From Aureisphaera galaxeae (GTDB lineage: Bacteria > Bacteroidota > Bacteroidia > Flavobacteriales > Flavobacteriaceae): a DNA stretch of 64,000 nt. A program made the translations under genes and the position numbers. The stretch covers positions 365,064-429,063 of the forward strand of contig NZ_JAQQTF010000006.1 in the NCBI RefSeq assembly GCF_028561275.1, in the 5' to 3' direction. Below the pieces are notes generated by a model. It did not search any database. It saw only the letters and a program-made list of their open reading frames with translations, and was not told the origin of the DNA. Below are positions 33,391-42,248 of this stretch, piece after piece; position 1 is the stretch's first letter; the number at the start of each line of letters is the position of its first letter.

Positions 33391-34764
33391 ATGACCCGTT
33401 TTCTTCTTCTCATACTCCTTTTAAGTTGTAACGGGCAGATTTTCTCTCAAATTGAATTCAGTGAACACATCATATCAACCAACGCAGATGACGCGCGTAG
33501 TGTTTATGCTTTAGATTTGGACGATGATGGCGATTTAGATGTAATGTCGGCTTCTTTTGAGGATGATAAAATAGCGTGGTATGAAAACTTGAATGGCTTA
33601 GGCGATTTTGGGAATGAGCAGGTGATCAGTTTAAATGCCGACGGGGCCGGATCTGTTTTTTCGGCAGACATGGATGGGGATGGGGACAACGATGTCATTT
33701 CCGCTTCAATGAATGACAATAAGGTAGCCTGGTACCGAAATTTGGATGGATTGGGCACCTTTGGTGAAGAGCAAATAATAACGTCCACCCTTAACGAAGC
33801 GATTGCTGTTTTTGTAGCAGATCTAGATGGCGATGGCGATATGGATGTTTTATCTGCTTCTTATTTGAATAACAAAGTGGTCTGGTTTCAAAACACAGAT
33901 AGCGAAGGAACATTTGGAGAAGAAATCATAATTAGTGTTCATACCGATGCTCCTTGGAATGTCCATGCCGCAGATATAGACGGAGATGGAGATAATGATG
34001 TTATATCAACATCATTTGATGACAGCAAAGTGGTTTGGTATGAAAATGAAGGGGATGGTGTTTTTAGTAGCGAGATCTCCATATCCGATCCAGGAAATGT
34101 TGTATCCCCAACACAAGCCATTACAGTGGACATGGATGGAGATGGGGATTTAGACGTTGTCGCCTCGGATGCTAGTGCTGGCGGAATGGAATGGTGGGAG
34201 AATACCAATGGTCAAGGTGATTTTGAATGGCACTGGATTCCGCAAAGTGTTATTTTCCCGTATTCTATAGCCACCATGGATATTGATTTGGATGGCGATA
34301 AGGACATTGTTATCCCATCTATGGAGGACGATTTTATCGCTTGGTATGAAAACGACGATGGAATGGGAACATTTCATTCGGACAGAGCATATATAACTGA
34401 AAATACGATTGGTGCCTTTTCTGTATTTGCTGCGGATATCGATGGTGATGGAGTTAGTGATATTTTATCGGGATCTCGGTACGATGACAAAATTGCTTGG
34501 TATAGAAATCCATTAACCTTGGGAACAGAAAGTTTTGACTCCATTAATTTTTTGATGTCCCCTGTTCCAACGAAAGATGTAATCAATATTCTTAGCGAGA
34601 CACGCATCTCAAAAGTCGAAATTCGCAATACCCTTGGTCAATTGATTGAAAGTAAGTCAAACAGCACAACTTTAGATGTATCGTCATTGACTTCCGGTAA
34701 TTATTTTGTTTCCATCCACACAGAAGTTGGAGATGTCGTTACCAAGAGGATTGTTATAGAATAA
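33391..34764 (+). CDS. Secreted FG-GAP/VCBS repeat protein with type IX sorting domain
   Basis: This 457-residue protein has a signal peptide (cleavage near GQIFSQ) and seven repeats built on a D-x-D-x-D-G-D-x-D calcium-binding loop followed by K/I-A/V-W-Y-x-N, as in FG-GAP/VCBS beta-propeller proteins. It ends in a Por-secretion C-terminal domain (SPVPTKDVINI...GNYFVSIHTEVGDVVTKRIVIE in pieces), so it is exported by the type IX system and anchored or released at the surface. Likely a calcium-stabilised adhesion or binding propeller. The ATG at 33391 is chosen for the signal peptide. Confidence 0.88.
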   Translation: MTRFLLLILLLSCNGQIFSQIEFSEHIISTNADDARSVYALDLDDDGDLDVMSASFEDDKIAWYENLNGLGDFGNEQVISLNADGAGSVFSADMDGDGDNDVISASMNDNKVAWYRNLDGLGTFGEEQIITSTLNEAIAVFVADLDGDGDMDVLSASYLNNKVVWFQNTDSEGTFGEEIIISVHTDAPWNVHAADIDGDGDNDVISTSFDDSKVVWYENEGDGVFSSEISISDPGNVVSPTQAITVDMDGDGDLDVVASDASAGGMEWWENTNGQGDFEWHWIPQSVIFPYSIATMDIDLDGDKDIVIPSMEDDFIAWYENDDGMGTFHSDRAYITENTIGAFSVFAADIDGDGVSDILSGSRYDDKIAWYRNPLTLGTESFDSINFLMSPVPTKDVINILSETRISKVEIRNTLGQLIESKSNSTTLDVSSLTSGNYFVSIHTEVGDVVTKRIVIE

Positions 34765-34812
34765 GACTTTCAGCGTTTTTAATAGTAGACATTAGATCAA
34801 AAAAAGCTAAAC

Positions 34813-35289
34813 ATGAAACCATTAACACTCCTCTTCACCTTTGCTTTCATAACACTACTATCCTGCAAAAGCGATAAGGGCAAAACTCCAGTAGAAGAAG
34901 TCGTAGCGTCCCCTGCGGATTGCATAGAACGCATCCTAGCGGAAGATTCCGAATACGGAAAAGAACGAAACCATGCCTGTGAAACCATTTCCTTGAGCGA
35001 AACCATAGCCCAATACACCAAACAGTTACGCGGCATGGATTTTTCCGATTGCCCAGCGGCTTTCTCTAAGGCCTTTGATGGGCATATAACCGCTTGGGAT
35101 AGCATTGCTCCGCTTACCCATAAGTATCCCGATTTAAGGGGGGAAATGCACGTATTGTTCGATAGTATTGAAAAAACCGCCGACTCTACCGAATTCAAAC
35201 GACTATTGGGAGCCATTTGGAGTACCTGGGGCGATATTGAAGCGGTTCAAAAAGAATACGTTACGGACGAAACCAGCGATCAGGATTGA
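34813..35289 (+). CDS. Hypothetical lipoprotein
   Basis: This 158-residue protein has a lipobox (ITLLSCKS, Cys18) and a mainly helical body with three further cysteines (near 37, 56 and 77). No family is recognised. Its 3' end overlaps the convergent M23 peptidase gene by 29 bp. Confidence 0.65.
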   Translation: MKPLTLLFTFAFITLLSCKSDKGKTPVEEVVASPADCIERILAEDSEYGKERNHACETISLSETIAQYTKQLRGMDFSDCPAAFSKAFDGHITAWDSIAPLTHKYPDLRGEMHVLFDSIEKTADSTEFKRLLGAIWSTWGDIEAVQKEYVTDETSDQD

Positions 35290-35842
35290 GATAGAACATT
35301 TTCTTCCAACCATGCACGGCCTCGGTATCCCTTAGATGTATATAGGGAAAAGGTGTGGTAATCGCATAATGCAAATGTGGTGGTTTTCCTTTGGCATTGC
35401 CCGTATCCCCAACAGTTCCTATTTGTGATCCCATGGCCAATGGCTTCAGTGGAAATACATCTACACGATCCAAATGTGCATAATAATGAAAACGCCATTT
35501 AGGGCCTAACACCATGACCGACTTCCCTCCTTTTCCACCTTCATGCGTATAAACCACTATACCGTAGGTAGCGGCGGTAACGGGAGTTCCCCGTTCCTTA
35601 AAGATATCGATCCCTTTATGCGTAATGGAGGTTCCCCACGGATACGCCCAAAAGGAATCTGGGCTCCAATCGGCCGTAGTGGCACCTTCCACGGGAATGG
35701 ACATGGGCTGAGGCAATAGAAAGCCTATTAAAAGTACGATGAGCAATCCAATGGAATACTTTCGGTACTTCTTTCTAAAGAAAAGCCAGAAAAAACTGGT
35801 AATTATGGTGGTTAGAAAATTGCGTGTGGTATTCGTAATCAC
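35261..35842 (-). CDS. M23 family metallopeptidase, membrane anchored
   Basis: This 193-residue protein has an N-terminal transmembrane helix (about 28-46) and a LytM/M23 zinc peptidase domain with HKGIDIF (first His and Asp ligands), YYAHLDRV, GDTGNAKGKPPHLHYAI (HxH) in family order. M23 enzymes cleave peptidoglycan cross-bridges. All metal ligands are present, so it should be active in the periplasm. The likely start is a GTG at 35840-35842. Its stop overlaps the convergent lipoprotein gene. Confidence 0.85.
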   Translation of the reverse strand: MITNTTRNFLTTIITSFFWLFFRKKYRKYSIGLLIVLLIGFLLPQPMSIPVEGATTADWSPDSFWAYPWGTSITHKGIDIFKERGTPVTAATYGIVVYTHEGGKGGKSVMVLGPKWRFHYYAHLDRVDVFPLKPLAMGSQIGTVGDTGNAKGKPPHLHYAITTPFPYIHLRDTEAVHGWKKMFYLNPDRWFRP

Positions 35843-35876
35843 AGCAGTAAGATACGATAAATACCTAGAGCCGTTG

Positions 35877-36515
35877 TTAGTTCATTTCGATCACCACTTC
35901 GGCTACCCCACGTCTTACTTTTTTCAATTCGGAAAATAGATCATCGTCTGCTCTATAGCCCACAGGCAATACCAATACGGAAGTCAACCCCATTTCTTTC
36001 AACCCCAATAATGTATCGTATTTGGCAGGCTCAAAGCCTTCCATAGGACAGGCGTCGATACCTTCCAAGGCACAAACAGTTAATAGATTCCCTAGGGCCA
36101 AATAGGCTTGTTTGGACATCCATAAAGAAACTTCTTCGGCCTCTTTTCCTGCGAAAGAATCTAACAAATACTCTTGAAAAGGATCTAAAATTTCACGGGG
36201 TGTATTGCGTATGTCTTCTACCCTATTGAAATGTGATTTTATATAGTCTGGAGAAATCCCATTCTCCCTGCACAATACCAATACATGCGAGGCATCCTTT
36301 ACCTGTGGCTGATCCATAGACAAGGGCACCAATTGTTCCTTGATCTCCGGATTGGAAATGACCAACATCTTCAAGGGTTGTAGTCCGTAAGAAGTTGCGG
36401 TGAGGTTGAACGCATCTTTAAGTATTTGTATTTGTCCTTCGGTAAGTTTTTTGGAAGGATTGAATTTTTTACAGGCGTAACGCCATTTTAATTTTTCTAT
36501 GATCTCTGAAGCCAT
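35877..36515 (-). CDS. NAD(P)H-dependent oxidoreductase, nitroreductase family
   Basis: This 212-residue flavoprotein opens with EKLKWRYACKKFNPSKKL (FMN phosphate-binding Arg/Lys), and contains ATSYGLQPLKMLVI and the C-terminal VLPVGYRADDD...KVRRGVAEVV elements of NfsB-type nitroreductases. These reduce quinones or nitro compounds with NAD(P)H using FMN. The ATG at 36513-36515 is preferred over an upstream start because it gives the family N-terminus. It appears monocistronic. Confidence 0.88.
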   Translation of the reverse strand: MASEIIEKLKWRYACKKFNPSKKLTEGQIQILKDAFNLTATSYGLQPLKMLVISNPEIKEQLVPLSMDQPQVKDASHVLVLCRENGISPDYIKSHFNRVEDIRNTPREILDPFQEYLLDSFAGKEAEEVSLWMSKQAYLALGNLLTVCALEGIDACPMEGFEPAKYDTLLGLKEMGLTSVLVLPVGYRADDDLFSELKKVRRGVAEVVIEMN

Positions 36516-36613
36516 GCTATTTCCCTTAACTTTATGGTGCAAAAATACGCATCACAAATGAGGGTTTTTGTATAAACCCATCGAATATTTTAATAGCATC
36601 AAAAAGAAATATT

Positions 36614-37003
36614 ATGCCCGACATAGACGAACGCATACAGAATAGCGAAACCCGCATCTACAAAGCCGTTTTCCCTAACACTACCAATCATTACGACACC
36701 CTGTTTGGAGGTACGGCATTGCATATGATGGACGAGGCCTCCTTCATCTGCGCTACGCGATTTAGCCGAAAGAAAGTGGTTACCGTCTCTACTGAGAAGA
36801 TCGATTTTACCACGCCTATTCCCCAGGGAACGATTGTAGAATTGGTAGCCCGAGTGGACAAAGTGGGCAGGACCAGTTGTGTGGTAAAGGTAGATATCTA
36901 TATGGAAGATATGTACAGCGATGCTCGCGACAAAGCGGTGACGGGCTATTTTACCTTTGTAGCGGTGGGCGATGATAAGAAACCCATCCCGATTGTGGGG
37001 TAG
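36614..37003 (+). CDS. Acyl-CoA thioesterase, hotdog fold (YciA-like)
   Basis: This 129-residue protein has hotdog-fold thioesterase features: PNTTNHYDTLFGGTALHMMDEA (the N/D-xxG active-site helix, residues about 26-47), FTTPIPQGTIVELVARV and GYFTFVAVGDDKKP near the end. It hydrolyses acyl-CoA thioesters in the cytosol, substrate range unknown. The length is typical for the single-domain form. It is followed by the tRNA-Ser gene 60 bases later. Confidence 0.88.
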   Translation: MPDIDERIQNSETRIYKAVFPNTTNHYDTLFGGTALHMMDEASFICATRFSRKKVVTVSTEKIDFTTPIPQGTIVELVARVDKVGRTSCVVKVDIYMEDMYSDARDKAVTGYFTFVAVGDDKKPIPIVG

Positions 37004-37044
37004 TTTTTCTTGAAAATTTGTTTTCAGAAAAAGAAAAAGCCTTG

Positions 37045-37052
37045 TATATTTG
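37045..37052 (+). promoter_or_regulatory. -7 box of the tRNA-Ser gene
   Basis: TATATTTG is a full TAnnTTTG match 11 bases before the mature tRNA 5' end. A TTTG at 37017-37020 is a possible -33 element, though its 24-base spacer is slightly long. Confidence 0.6.
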
Positions 37053-37063
37053 CACCCGCAAAA

Positions 37064-37148
37064 GGAGGAATGGCAGAGTGGTCGAATGCGGCAGTCTTGA
37101 AAACTGTTGAGGGTCACACCTCCGGGGGTTCGAATCCCTCTTCCTCCG
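37064..37148 (+). tRNA. tRNA-Ser (anticodon UGA)
   Basis: This 85-base gene has a perfect 7-bp acceptor stem (GGAGGAA at 37064-37070 with TTCCTCC at 37141-37147), discriminator G, a D-arm (GGCAGAGTGG...), an anticodon stem-loop GCAGT-CTTGAAA-ACTGT with anticodon TGA, a long variable arm (GGGTCACACCTCC region) as expected of a class II tRNA, and a T-arm GGGGGTTCGAATCCCTC. CCA is not encoded. It reads UCA and, by wobble, other UCN serine codons. Confidence 0.96.
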
Positions 37149-37155
37149 CAAAATG

Positions 37156-37188
37156 AAACCCGCAACGTAAGTTGCGGGTTTTGTTTTA
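37156..37188. terminator. Intrinsic terminator after tRNA-Ser, shared with the head-GIN gene
   Basis: An 11-bp perfect stem (AAACCCGCAAC, 37156-37166, complement 37171-37181) with a GTAA loop is followed by TTGTTTT on the plus strand. It lies 20 bases past the stop of the convergent minus-strand gene, so it may serve both. Confidence 0.88.
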
Positions 37189-37207
37189 CTAAGCATTCTA
37201 AGGATGG

Positions 37208-37951
37208 CTAATCCAGTGTGTATATCTTAACATCTCCAAAGGCGAGTCCTTTTTTCACATCGGCACCACCCGTATACCCTACAGAGGCTTCTCCGAAAGC
37301 GGTGACTTTTATGAGGTCTGATGTGTTCAATTCAAATTCTGCCTCTCCATAGGCTGTTAATCGGCTCTCGCGATTTTCAATTTGGGCCATATCGATTCTA
37401 CTTTCTCCATAGGCTACGATCTTCTGTTCTCTAACATTTCCCGCTTTCACGGTTAATTCGCTCTCTCCATAAATTGTAGTTCGCAACTCATCCAGTTGTA
37501 ATTCTTCAAAAGATACTTCAGATTCCCCGTAAATTTTTAAACGTAGTTTTTCTTGTTCAATAGGACTTTGAAAAGTCATTCGCTCTTCCCCACGTAAGGA
37601 ATACTCATCTACTGAAATATACGTTACGGTCGCTGTCACCTGCGTTCCTTTATAAAGCGGTTTCTTTGTTTTTCTTCCGTGCTCATATACCTTCTTTTGT
37701 TTCGGGATATTTTTGGTTCCATCTAGATATACCCGTAGTGTTTTTCCTTCCACTTCGATGTTTAGTTTAGATTCATCCACTATAGAATTCTCAATGGTTA
37801 CCGATTCGGTCGTTCCCTCTACAAAGGTTACTTCTATATGAGGGCTAATAATTACTTTGTCGAAGGAGTTTACATTAACTACTTTTTGAGCCCAGGTTGT
37901 TCCCATAGCTGCACAAAGAAGTATCGCAAAAAATAGAGTTTGTTTTTTCAT
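37208..37951 (-). CDS. Head-GIN (DUF2807) domain exported protein
   Basis: This 247-residue protein has a signal peptide (cleavage near GTTWAQ) and a DUF2807-type beta-helix. At least six consecutive rungs of about 19-20 residues each carry the Y/F-G-E/D-S/A motif (YGESEV, YGESEL, YGESRI, YGEAEF, FGEASV, FGDVKI). Such proteins are common and uncharacterised in Bacteroidota, predicted periplasmic or surface. The upstream gene-free stretch holds no clear promoter. Confidence 0.82.
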   Translation of the reverse strand: MKKQTLFFAILLCAAMGTTWAQKVVNVNSFDKVIISPHIEVTFVEGTTESVTIENSIVDESKLNIEVEGKTLRVYLDGTKNIPKQKKVYEHGRKTKKPLYKGTQVTATVTYISVDEYSLRGEERMTFQSPIEQEKLRLKIYGESEVSFEELQLDELRTTIYGESELTVKAGNVREQKIVAYGESRIDMAQIENRESRLTAYGEAEFELNTSDLIKVTAFGEASVGYTGGADVKKGLAFGDVKIYTLD

Positions 37952-38094
37952 AATGTTGTTTTTGAGTGATGATGATGTTAGTAGACTGCCCTACTGTTAA
38001 TTACTCTATAGATTAAGGAAATTTGAAAACGTTACAGTATTGATTGCTTTTTTTAAAATCGAGAAGTATTTACACGTATTTTACAGAATCTGTG

Positions 38095-38290
38095 AAGTGA
38101 GAAGAGAGAAGAGAAAACAGAAAAGAGATATGCGTTCAACAGTTAAGCAGCTAAACGATTCAACAACTAAACATTTCAACCAACCAATCAATCTCACATC
38201 CATCCTTCATCAAGCTCAGGATGACAAACTGCTAAATGACTCATCACTCCTCACCCATCAACTTTCACCTTTCACTTCCAAAAAAATAAA
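38095..38290. repeat. Low-complexity intergenic region with a dispersed-repeat fragment
   Basis: This is the core of a 413-base stretch without a gene (37952-38364). It starts with a purine-rich AGAGAAGAG-type run (38098-38130), continues with degenerate AA(C/A)-rich units such as CAGTTAAGCAGCTAAACGATT, and contains the palindrome-like CATCCTTCATCAAGCTCAGG followed by ATGAC (38201-38225), a variant of the intergenic sequence GTCATCCTGAGCTTG that I know from many bacterial genomes. No coding signal. Confidence 0.55.
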
Positions 38291-38325
38291 AAACCACCCC
38301 TGACACCATCTGTCTCAACACCCGA

Positions 38326-38333
38326 TACTTTTG
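38326..38333 (+). promoter_or_regulatory. -7 box of the VOC-family gene
   Basis: TACTTTTG matches TAnnTTTG and lies 31 bases before the ATG at 38365. No TTG at the -33 position. Confidence 0.45.
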
Positions 38334-38364
38334 CAGTAGTTCTAATTTTAAAAACAACATAATC

Positions 38365-38742
38365 ATGAAAAATGCAATTAATTGGTTCGAGATTCCCGTA
38401 AGCGATTACGAACGAGCAAAAAAATTCTATTCTGCAGTTTTGGGAGAAGAAATCACTGACCACCACATGGAGGAGCAAAATGTAAAATATGGAATCTTCC
38501 ACTATGATATGGAAAGCAACAAAGTTGGAGGCGCCATTTTACAAATGGAAGGTATGAACCCTTCGGCAGACGGTTCTACCGTGTATTTAAATGGTGGTGA
38601 TGATCTTAGCATTCCTTTGTCTAAGGTAGAATCGGCCGGTGGTAAAGTAGTGATGCCCAAGACCGATATTAAAGAAAATGGGTTCATTGCCCAATTCATC
38701 GATACGGAAGGAAATCGCGTAGCCTTTCACTCCATGGGGTAA
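38365..38742 (+). CDS. VOC (glyoxalase/bleomycin-resistance) family protein
   Basis: This 125-residue protein has the vicinal-oxygen-chelate fold: INWFEIPVSDYERAKKFYSAVLG at the start, and GGKVVMPKTDIKENGFIAQFIDTEGNRVAFHS at the end in segments. The metal-ligand pattern is weak in this subfamily, so it could be a ligand-binding protein rather than an enzyme. It is followed 47 bases later by a WYL regulator that has its own promoter box. Confidence 0.85.
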   Translation: MKNAINWFEIPVSDYERAKKFYSAVLGEEITDHHMEEQNVKYGIFHYDMESNKVGGAILQMEGMNPSADGSTVYLNGGDDLSIPLSKVESAGGKVVMPKTDIKENGFIAQFIDTEGNRVAFHSMG

Positions 38743-38777
38743 ACAAAATAGCATAGCGAATCCTGAAAAGGGTTCGC

Positions 38778-38785
38778 TATCTTTG
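38778..38785 (+). promoter_or_regulatory. -7 box abutting the WYL regulator start
   Basis: TATCTTTG ends four bases before the ATG at 38790. With the usual -7 position, transcription would begin at about the A of ATG, implying a leaderless mRNA. Confidence 0.5.
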
Positions 38786-38789
38786 TTTT

Positions 38790-39479
38790 ATGTCGCAACT
38801 CTCCCGACTCATATCGATCCTTACCCTGCTAAAATCGAAGCGATTGCTCACTGCTTCCGAATTGGCGGACAAATACAATGTAAGCATCCGTACCATTTAC
38901 AGGGACATCCGAAAATTGGAGGAAGCGGGCATTCCCGTTTATACCATAGAAGGTCGCGGCTACAGTTTGGTCGATAATTATACGGTTGCTCCGGTTCAAT
39001 TTACCGAAAAGCAAGCCAATGCTCTGGTAACGGCCCAGCATATTGTAAATCAATCTAAGGACGTCTCCTTTGTTACCGACTTCAACGACGCCCTTACTAA
39101 GATCAAGTCCGTCTTCAGAACTTCTGTTCAGGAGAAAAGTGAATTGTTAAGCGACAAAATCCACATTCTGAATTGGAATTTCGAGGATTTCACTAGTAAT
39201 GCCCTTTCTGAAATTCAGTTAGCTATTACCCACTTCAACTTTGTTGAAATCAATTACCAAAAGGCGGAGGATCCTAATATCACCTTTCGGAAAATTGAAC
39301 CCTGTGCCATGTATTCGGCCGAAAATAAATGGATTCTTATCGCCTGGTGTCATTTGCGGAACGATTACAGAGCCTTCAGAATAGATAGAATAAAACACTT
39401 CAAAATCCTACCTGAAACTTTCGAAGATAGAAAGTTCAGTATTCAGGATTATTTCGCTTCTTGTCCCTTCAATGATTAG
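38790..39479 (+). CDS. DeoR-like helix-turn-helix regulator with WYL domain
   Basis: This 229-residue protein has an N-terminal HTH_11 domain (LLTASELADKYNVSIRTIYRD is the recognition region; residues about 20-40), a linker, and a C-terminal WYL ligand-sensing domain (about 135-225: NFVEINYQKAED, EPCAMYSAENKWILIAW, YRAFRIDRI). WYL proteins bind small ligands or nucleic acids and act as repressors or activators. Position next to the VOC gene suggests a joint role, not shown by sequence. Confidence 0.9.
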   Translation: MSQLSRLISILTLLKSKRLLTASELADKYNVSIRTIYRDIRKLEEAGIPVYTIEGRGYSLVDNYTVAPVQFTEKQANALVTAQHIVNQSKDVSFVTDFNDALTKIKSVFRTSVQEKSELLSDKIHILNWNFEDFTSNALSEIQLAITHFNFVEINYQKAEDPNITFRKIEPCAMYSAENKWILIAWCHLRNDYRAFRIDRIKHFKILPETFEDRKFSIQDYFASCPFND

Positions 39480-39676
39480 TAGGATTAAACCTTTTCCTAC
39501 ATTTTTTCCTCCTTTTCACTATTAAAATGTCAAAGCTAAGTCCAAGAGGGACCGCGCTCTAGGTGATTTTAACACATATTTTAACGAATTAATAACGTTT
39601 TTCCGCGTTTTCACCTGTAACGAATCTAAAATCGTCTGGTCTTTACAGTAACATCATCAATCACAACAACCAATAA

Positions 39677-42199
39677 ATGAAAAGGCTTCTATTATCACTA
39701 TTCACCGTATGCCTTGTATGTACCACCACCGCACAAGAGCAAGAAAAAGAACCCGAACAAGCGGAAGTACTTGTAAAAAAAACACTTCAAATTTCAAGAA
39801 CTGAAACGGCACCCAAAATAGACGGTGTGCTGGACGAGGCTATTTGGGCCAATGCCCAAGAGGCCAAGGATTTTACCCAGTTTAGGCCCGATATGGGCGT
39901 TAAGGACACGGATTCCATAAAAACCATTGTTAAACTCACCTATGACGATCAGGCCATTTATGTGGGTGCCTATCTTTACGATGACCCCGCTTTGATCGCA
40001 AAACAACTTTCCAGTCGAGATAATTTTGGGCAATCCGACTTTTTCGGCTTCGTTGTAAATCCAAATAACGATGCCCAAAACGATACCGAATTCTTTGTAT
40101 TTGCCTCGGGTACGCAAGCCGATGCCATTGCCAATCCCAGTATTGGAGAAGATTTCGGATGGAATGCTGTTTGGAGCAGTGCCGTGAAGATCAATGACGA
40201 TGGCTGGGCCGTTGAAATGAAAATCCCCTACCGCTGTCTCCGTTTCGACAATAAAAACTTAGACACTTGGGGGCTTCAGTTTCATAGGCGGTTTAGAAGG
40301 GACGATTCTCAATATACATGGAATCCCATTGATATTTCAAAAGGAAATATTGGTCTATATCATGGTGAGTTAAAAGGATTGTCCAATTTAGAACCTCCCG
40401 TGCGTTTGGCATTTTACCCTTTTGTATCTACCGTACAAAATAGTTTCGACGGGGAGCTTGAAGATAATTATAATGCGGGCTTGGACGTGAAATATGGAAT
40501 TACCGAGAATTTTACGTTGGACGCCACGTTAATTCCCGATTTTAGCCAGGCCCGTTTCGATAATGTCTCCTTGAACCTTGGCCCTTTTGAACAGACCTTC
40601 TCCGAACAACGTCAGTTCTTTACCGAAGGTGTGGATCTTTTCAATAAAGGAAACCTGTTCTTCTCCCGAAGAGTAGGAAATGCACCTACAGGAAGTGTAA
40701 CCTTAGGAGACGATGAAGAGGTTATCGATATGCCGAATACCGTAAAAGTATTGAACGCAGTAAAAGTATCGGGGCGTACGAAAAAAGGATTGGGTCTTGG
40801 GATATTCAATTCCATTACCGAAAGTACCGATGCCACTATCGAAAATACGGTAACCGGAGAAATTCGTACCGAAGAGGTGGAGCCCTTCACCAATTACAAT
40901 ATCGTTGTGGCCGATCAGCAGTTTAATGGGAACTCGTCTGTGGGTATTATCAACACAAACGTATTGCGTAGTGGTTCTTTTCGGGATGCCAATGTTACGG
41001 GGATCATTTCAAGTATTTCGAATAAGCGTAACACCTACAACATTAGGGCGGACCTTAAAATGAGTAACGTTCGGGATTTTGGCGAAACCACTACTGGGTA
41101 TAGTTCTTTCTTTTTTATTAGAAAGACCCATGGAAACCTAAGGTACAGCTTCGATCATAGATATGCCGATACAAAGTATGACATCAATGATATTGGGCTT
41201 CAATTCCGTAACAACTTCAACAATTTTGGAGTGGACGCTAGTTACCGCATCTTCGAACCTACTGAAAAGTGGAATCGCTATGCCGTAGGAACGTACGTAA
41301 ACTACACCCGTTTGGCAGACCCCAGTACTTTTACTGGTTTCGGGTTCGGTTTTTGGGCCAACGGTACTACCAAAAAACTACACCGAGGTGGTTTCAATAT
41401 CAACCTACAACCGGGAAGACAATTCGATTACTTTGAACCTAGAAAGGAAGGTAGTTTTTTCATTACCAAGAACGGTGCGAACATAAATGGATGGTACCTA
41501 TCTAATACTAACAAACGACTTTCTGTAAATGCATGGACCGGAGTGGAAACCTTTATCGATGAGGATCGTGATTATGGGAATTGGTGGCTTGGTTTCAGTC
41601 CGCGATTCAGAATGAATGATAAGTTTCAGCTTTCCTATACCGTATCTTGGGATTACTACACCGGCGATCGTGGGTATGTAACCCAAGTAGATGACGATGT
41701 AATTATTGGGGATCGTAAGCGATTGGAAGTGGAGCAAACGTTTAACACCAGCTTCAACTTTAACCCCAACAACACATTGGCGCTAACTTTGCGTAACTAC
41801 TGGGGAACGGTAGAATACGACCGTGTTCTGTTCTCTCTTCAGGATGACGGATACGTGACCAACGAAACCGGTTATACTACCACAAATATTCCTGATAATC
41901 CAGATATTAATTTCTCTACTTGGAATTTCGATTTGAGCTACTCGTGGCAGTTTGCCCCTGGAAGTTTCCTAACGGCGCTGTATAGAAATCAGTTATTCAA
42001 TTTTGACAATGCCGCCAGGGATTCGTATGTGGAAAGTATCGACACCCTTTTTAAACAACCCATTACCCATACGGTTTCGGTGAAGCTGCAATACTTCTTG
42101 GATTTCAACCAGATTCCAGCTTTGCTTAGAAACCGAAGGAAAGATCGGGGACCTGATAGTTTCCGAAACCCCAGCGTGAATGACGGGGTATTTCCCTAA
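39677..42199 (+). CDS. DUF5916 outer-membrane protein with N-terminal CBM9-like domain
   Basis: This 840-residue protein has a signal peptide (cleavage near TTTAQ), an N-terminal CBM9-like beta-sandwich (about 40-235: PKIDGVLDEAIWANAQEAKDF, then WNAVWSSAVKINDDGWAVEMKIPY) and a long C-terminal region of amphipathic beta-strands typical of DUF5916 that looks like an outer-membrane barrel (about 250-840). It is a common surface protein of Bacteroidota; ligand unknown. The 197 bases upstream contain nothing else that I can identify. Confidence 0.85.
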   Translation: MKRLLLSLFTVCLVCTTTAQEQEKEPEQAEVLVKKTLQISRTETAPKIDGVLDEAIWANAQEAKDFTQFRPDMGVKDTDSIKTIVKLTYDDQAIYVGAYLYDDPALIAKQLSSRDNFGQSDFFGFVVNPNNDAQNDTEFFVFASGTQADAIANPSIGEDFGWNAVWSSAVKINDDGWAVEMKIPYRCLRFDNKNLDTWGLQFHRRFRRDDSQYTWNPIDISKGNIGLYHGELKGLSNLEPPVRLAFYPFVSTVQNSFDGELEDNYNAGLDVKYGITENFTLDATLIPDFSQARFDNVSLNLGPFEQTFSEQRQFFTEGVDLFNKGNLFFSRRVGNAPTGSVTLGDDEEVIDMPNTVKVLNAVKVSGRTKKGLGLGIFNSITESTDATIENTVTGEIRTEEVEPFTNYNIVVADQQFNGNSSVGIINTNVLRSGSFRDANVTGIISSISNKRNTYNIRADLKMSNVRDFGETTTGYSSFFFIRKTHGNLRYSFDHRYADTKYDINDIGLQFRNNFNNFGVDASYRIFEPTEKWNRYAVGTYVNYTRLADPSTFTGFGFGFWANGTTKKLHRGGFNINLQPGRQFDYFEPRKEGSFFITKNGANINGWYLSNTNKRLSVNAWTGVETFIDEDRDYGNWWLGFSPRFRMNDKFQLSYTVSWDYYTGDRGYVTQVDDDVIIGDRKRLEVEQTFNTSFNFNPNNTLALTLRNYWGTVEYDRVLFSLQDDGYVTNETGYTTTNIPDNPDINFSTWNFDLSYSWQFAPGSFLTALYRNQLFNFDNAARDSYVESIDTLFKQPITHTVSVKLQYFLDFNQIPALLRNRRKDRGPDSFRNPSVNDGVFP

Positions 42200-42240
42200 A
42201 AAGCGTTAGACATAATCCCAATTTGGCCATCAATAATTCG

Positions 42241-42248
42241 TATGTTTG
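42241..42248 (+). promoter_or_regulatory. -7 box at the PP-loop ATPase gene
   Basis: TATGTTTG matches TAnnTTTG and abuts the possible ATG at 42249. If it is used, translation must start at the ATG on a leaderless mRNA or at a downstream TTG such as 42270. Confidence 0.45.

Noticed and set aside
36599..37196. Minus-strand open frames across the thioesterase and tRNA-Ser, with an RDSNPRR-like string
   Set aside because: These are antisense to a confident thioesterase and a tRNA; this string is a well-known artefact of translating the tRNA-Ser complement.
38040..38303. An 87-residue open frame in the gap before the VOC gene
   Set aside because: It is built from low-complexity repeats and a dispersed intergenic sequence; composition is not coding-like.
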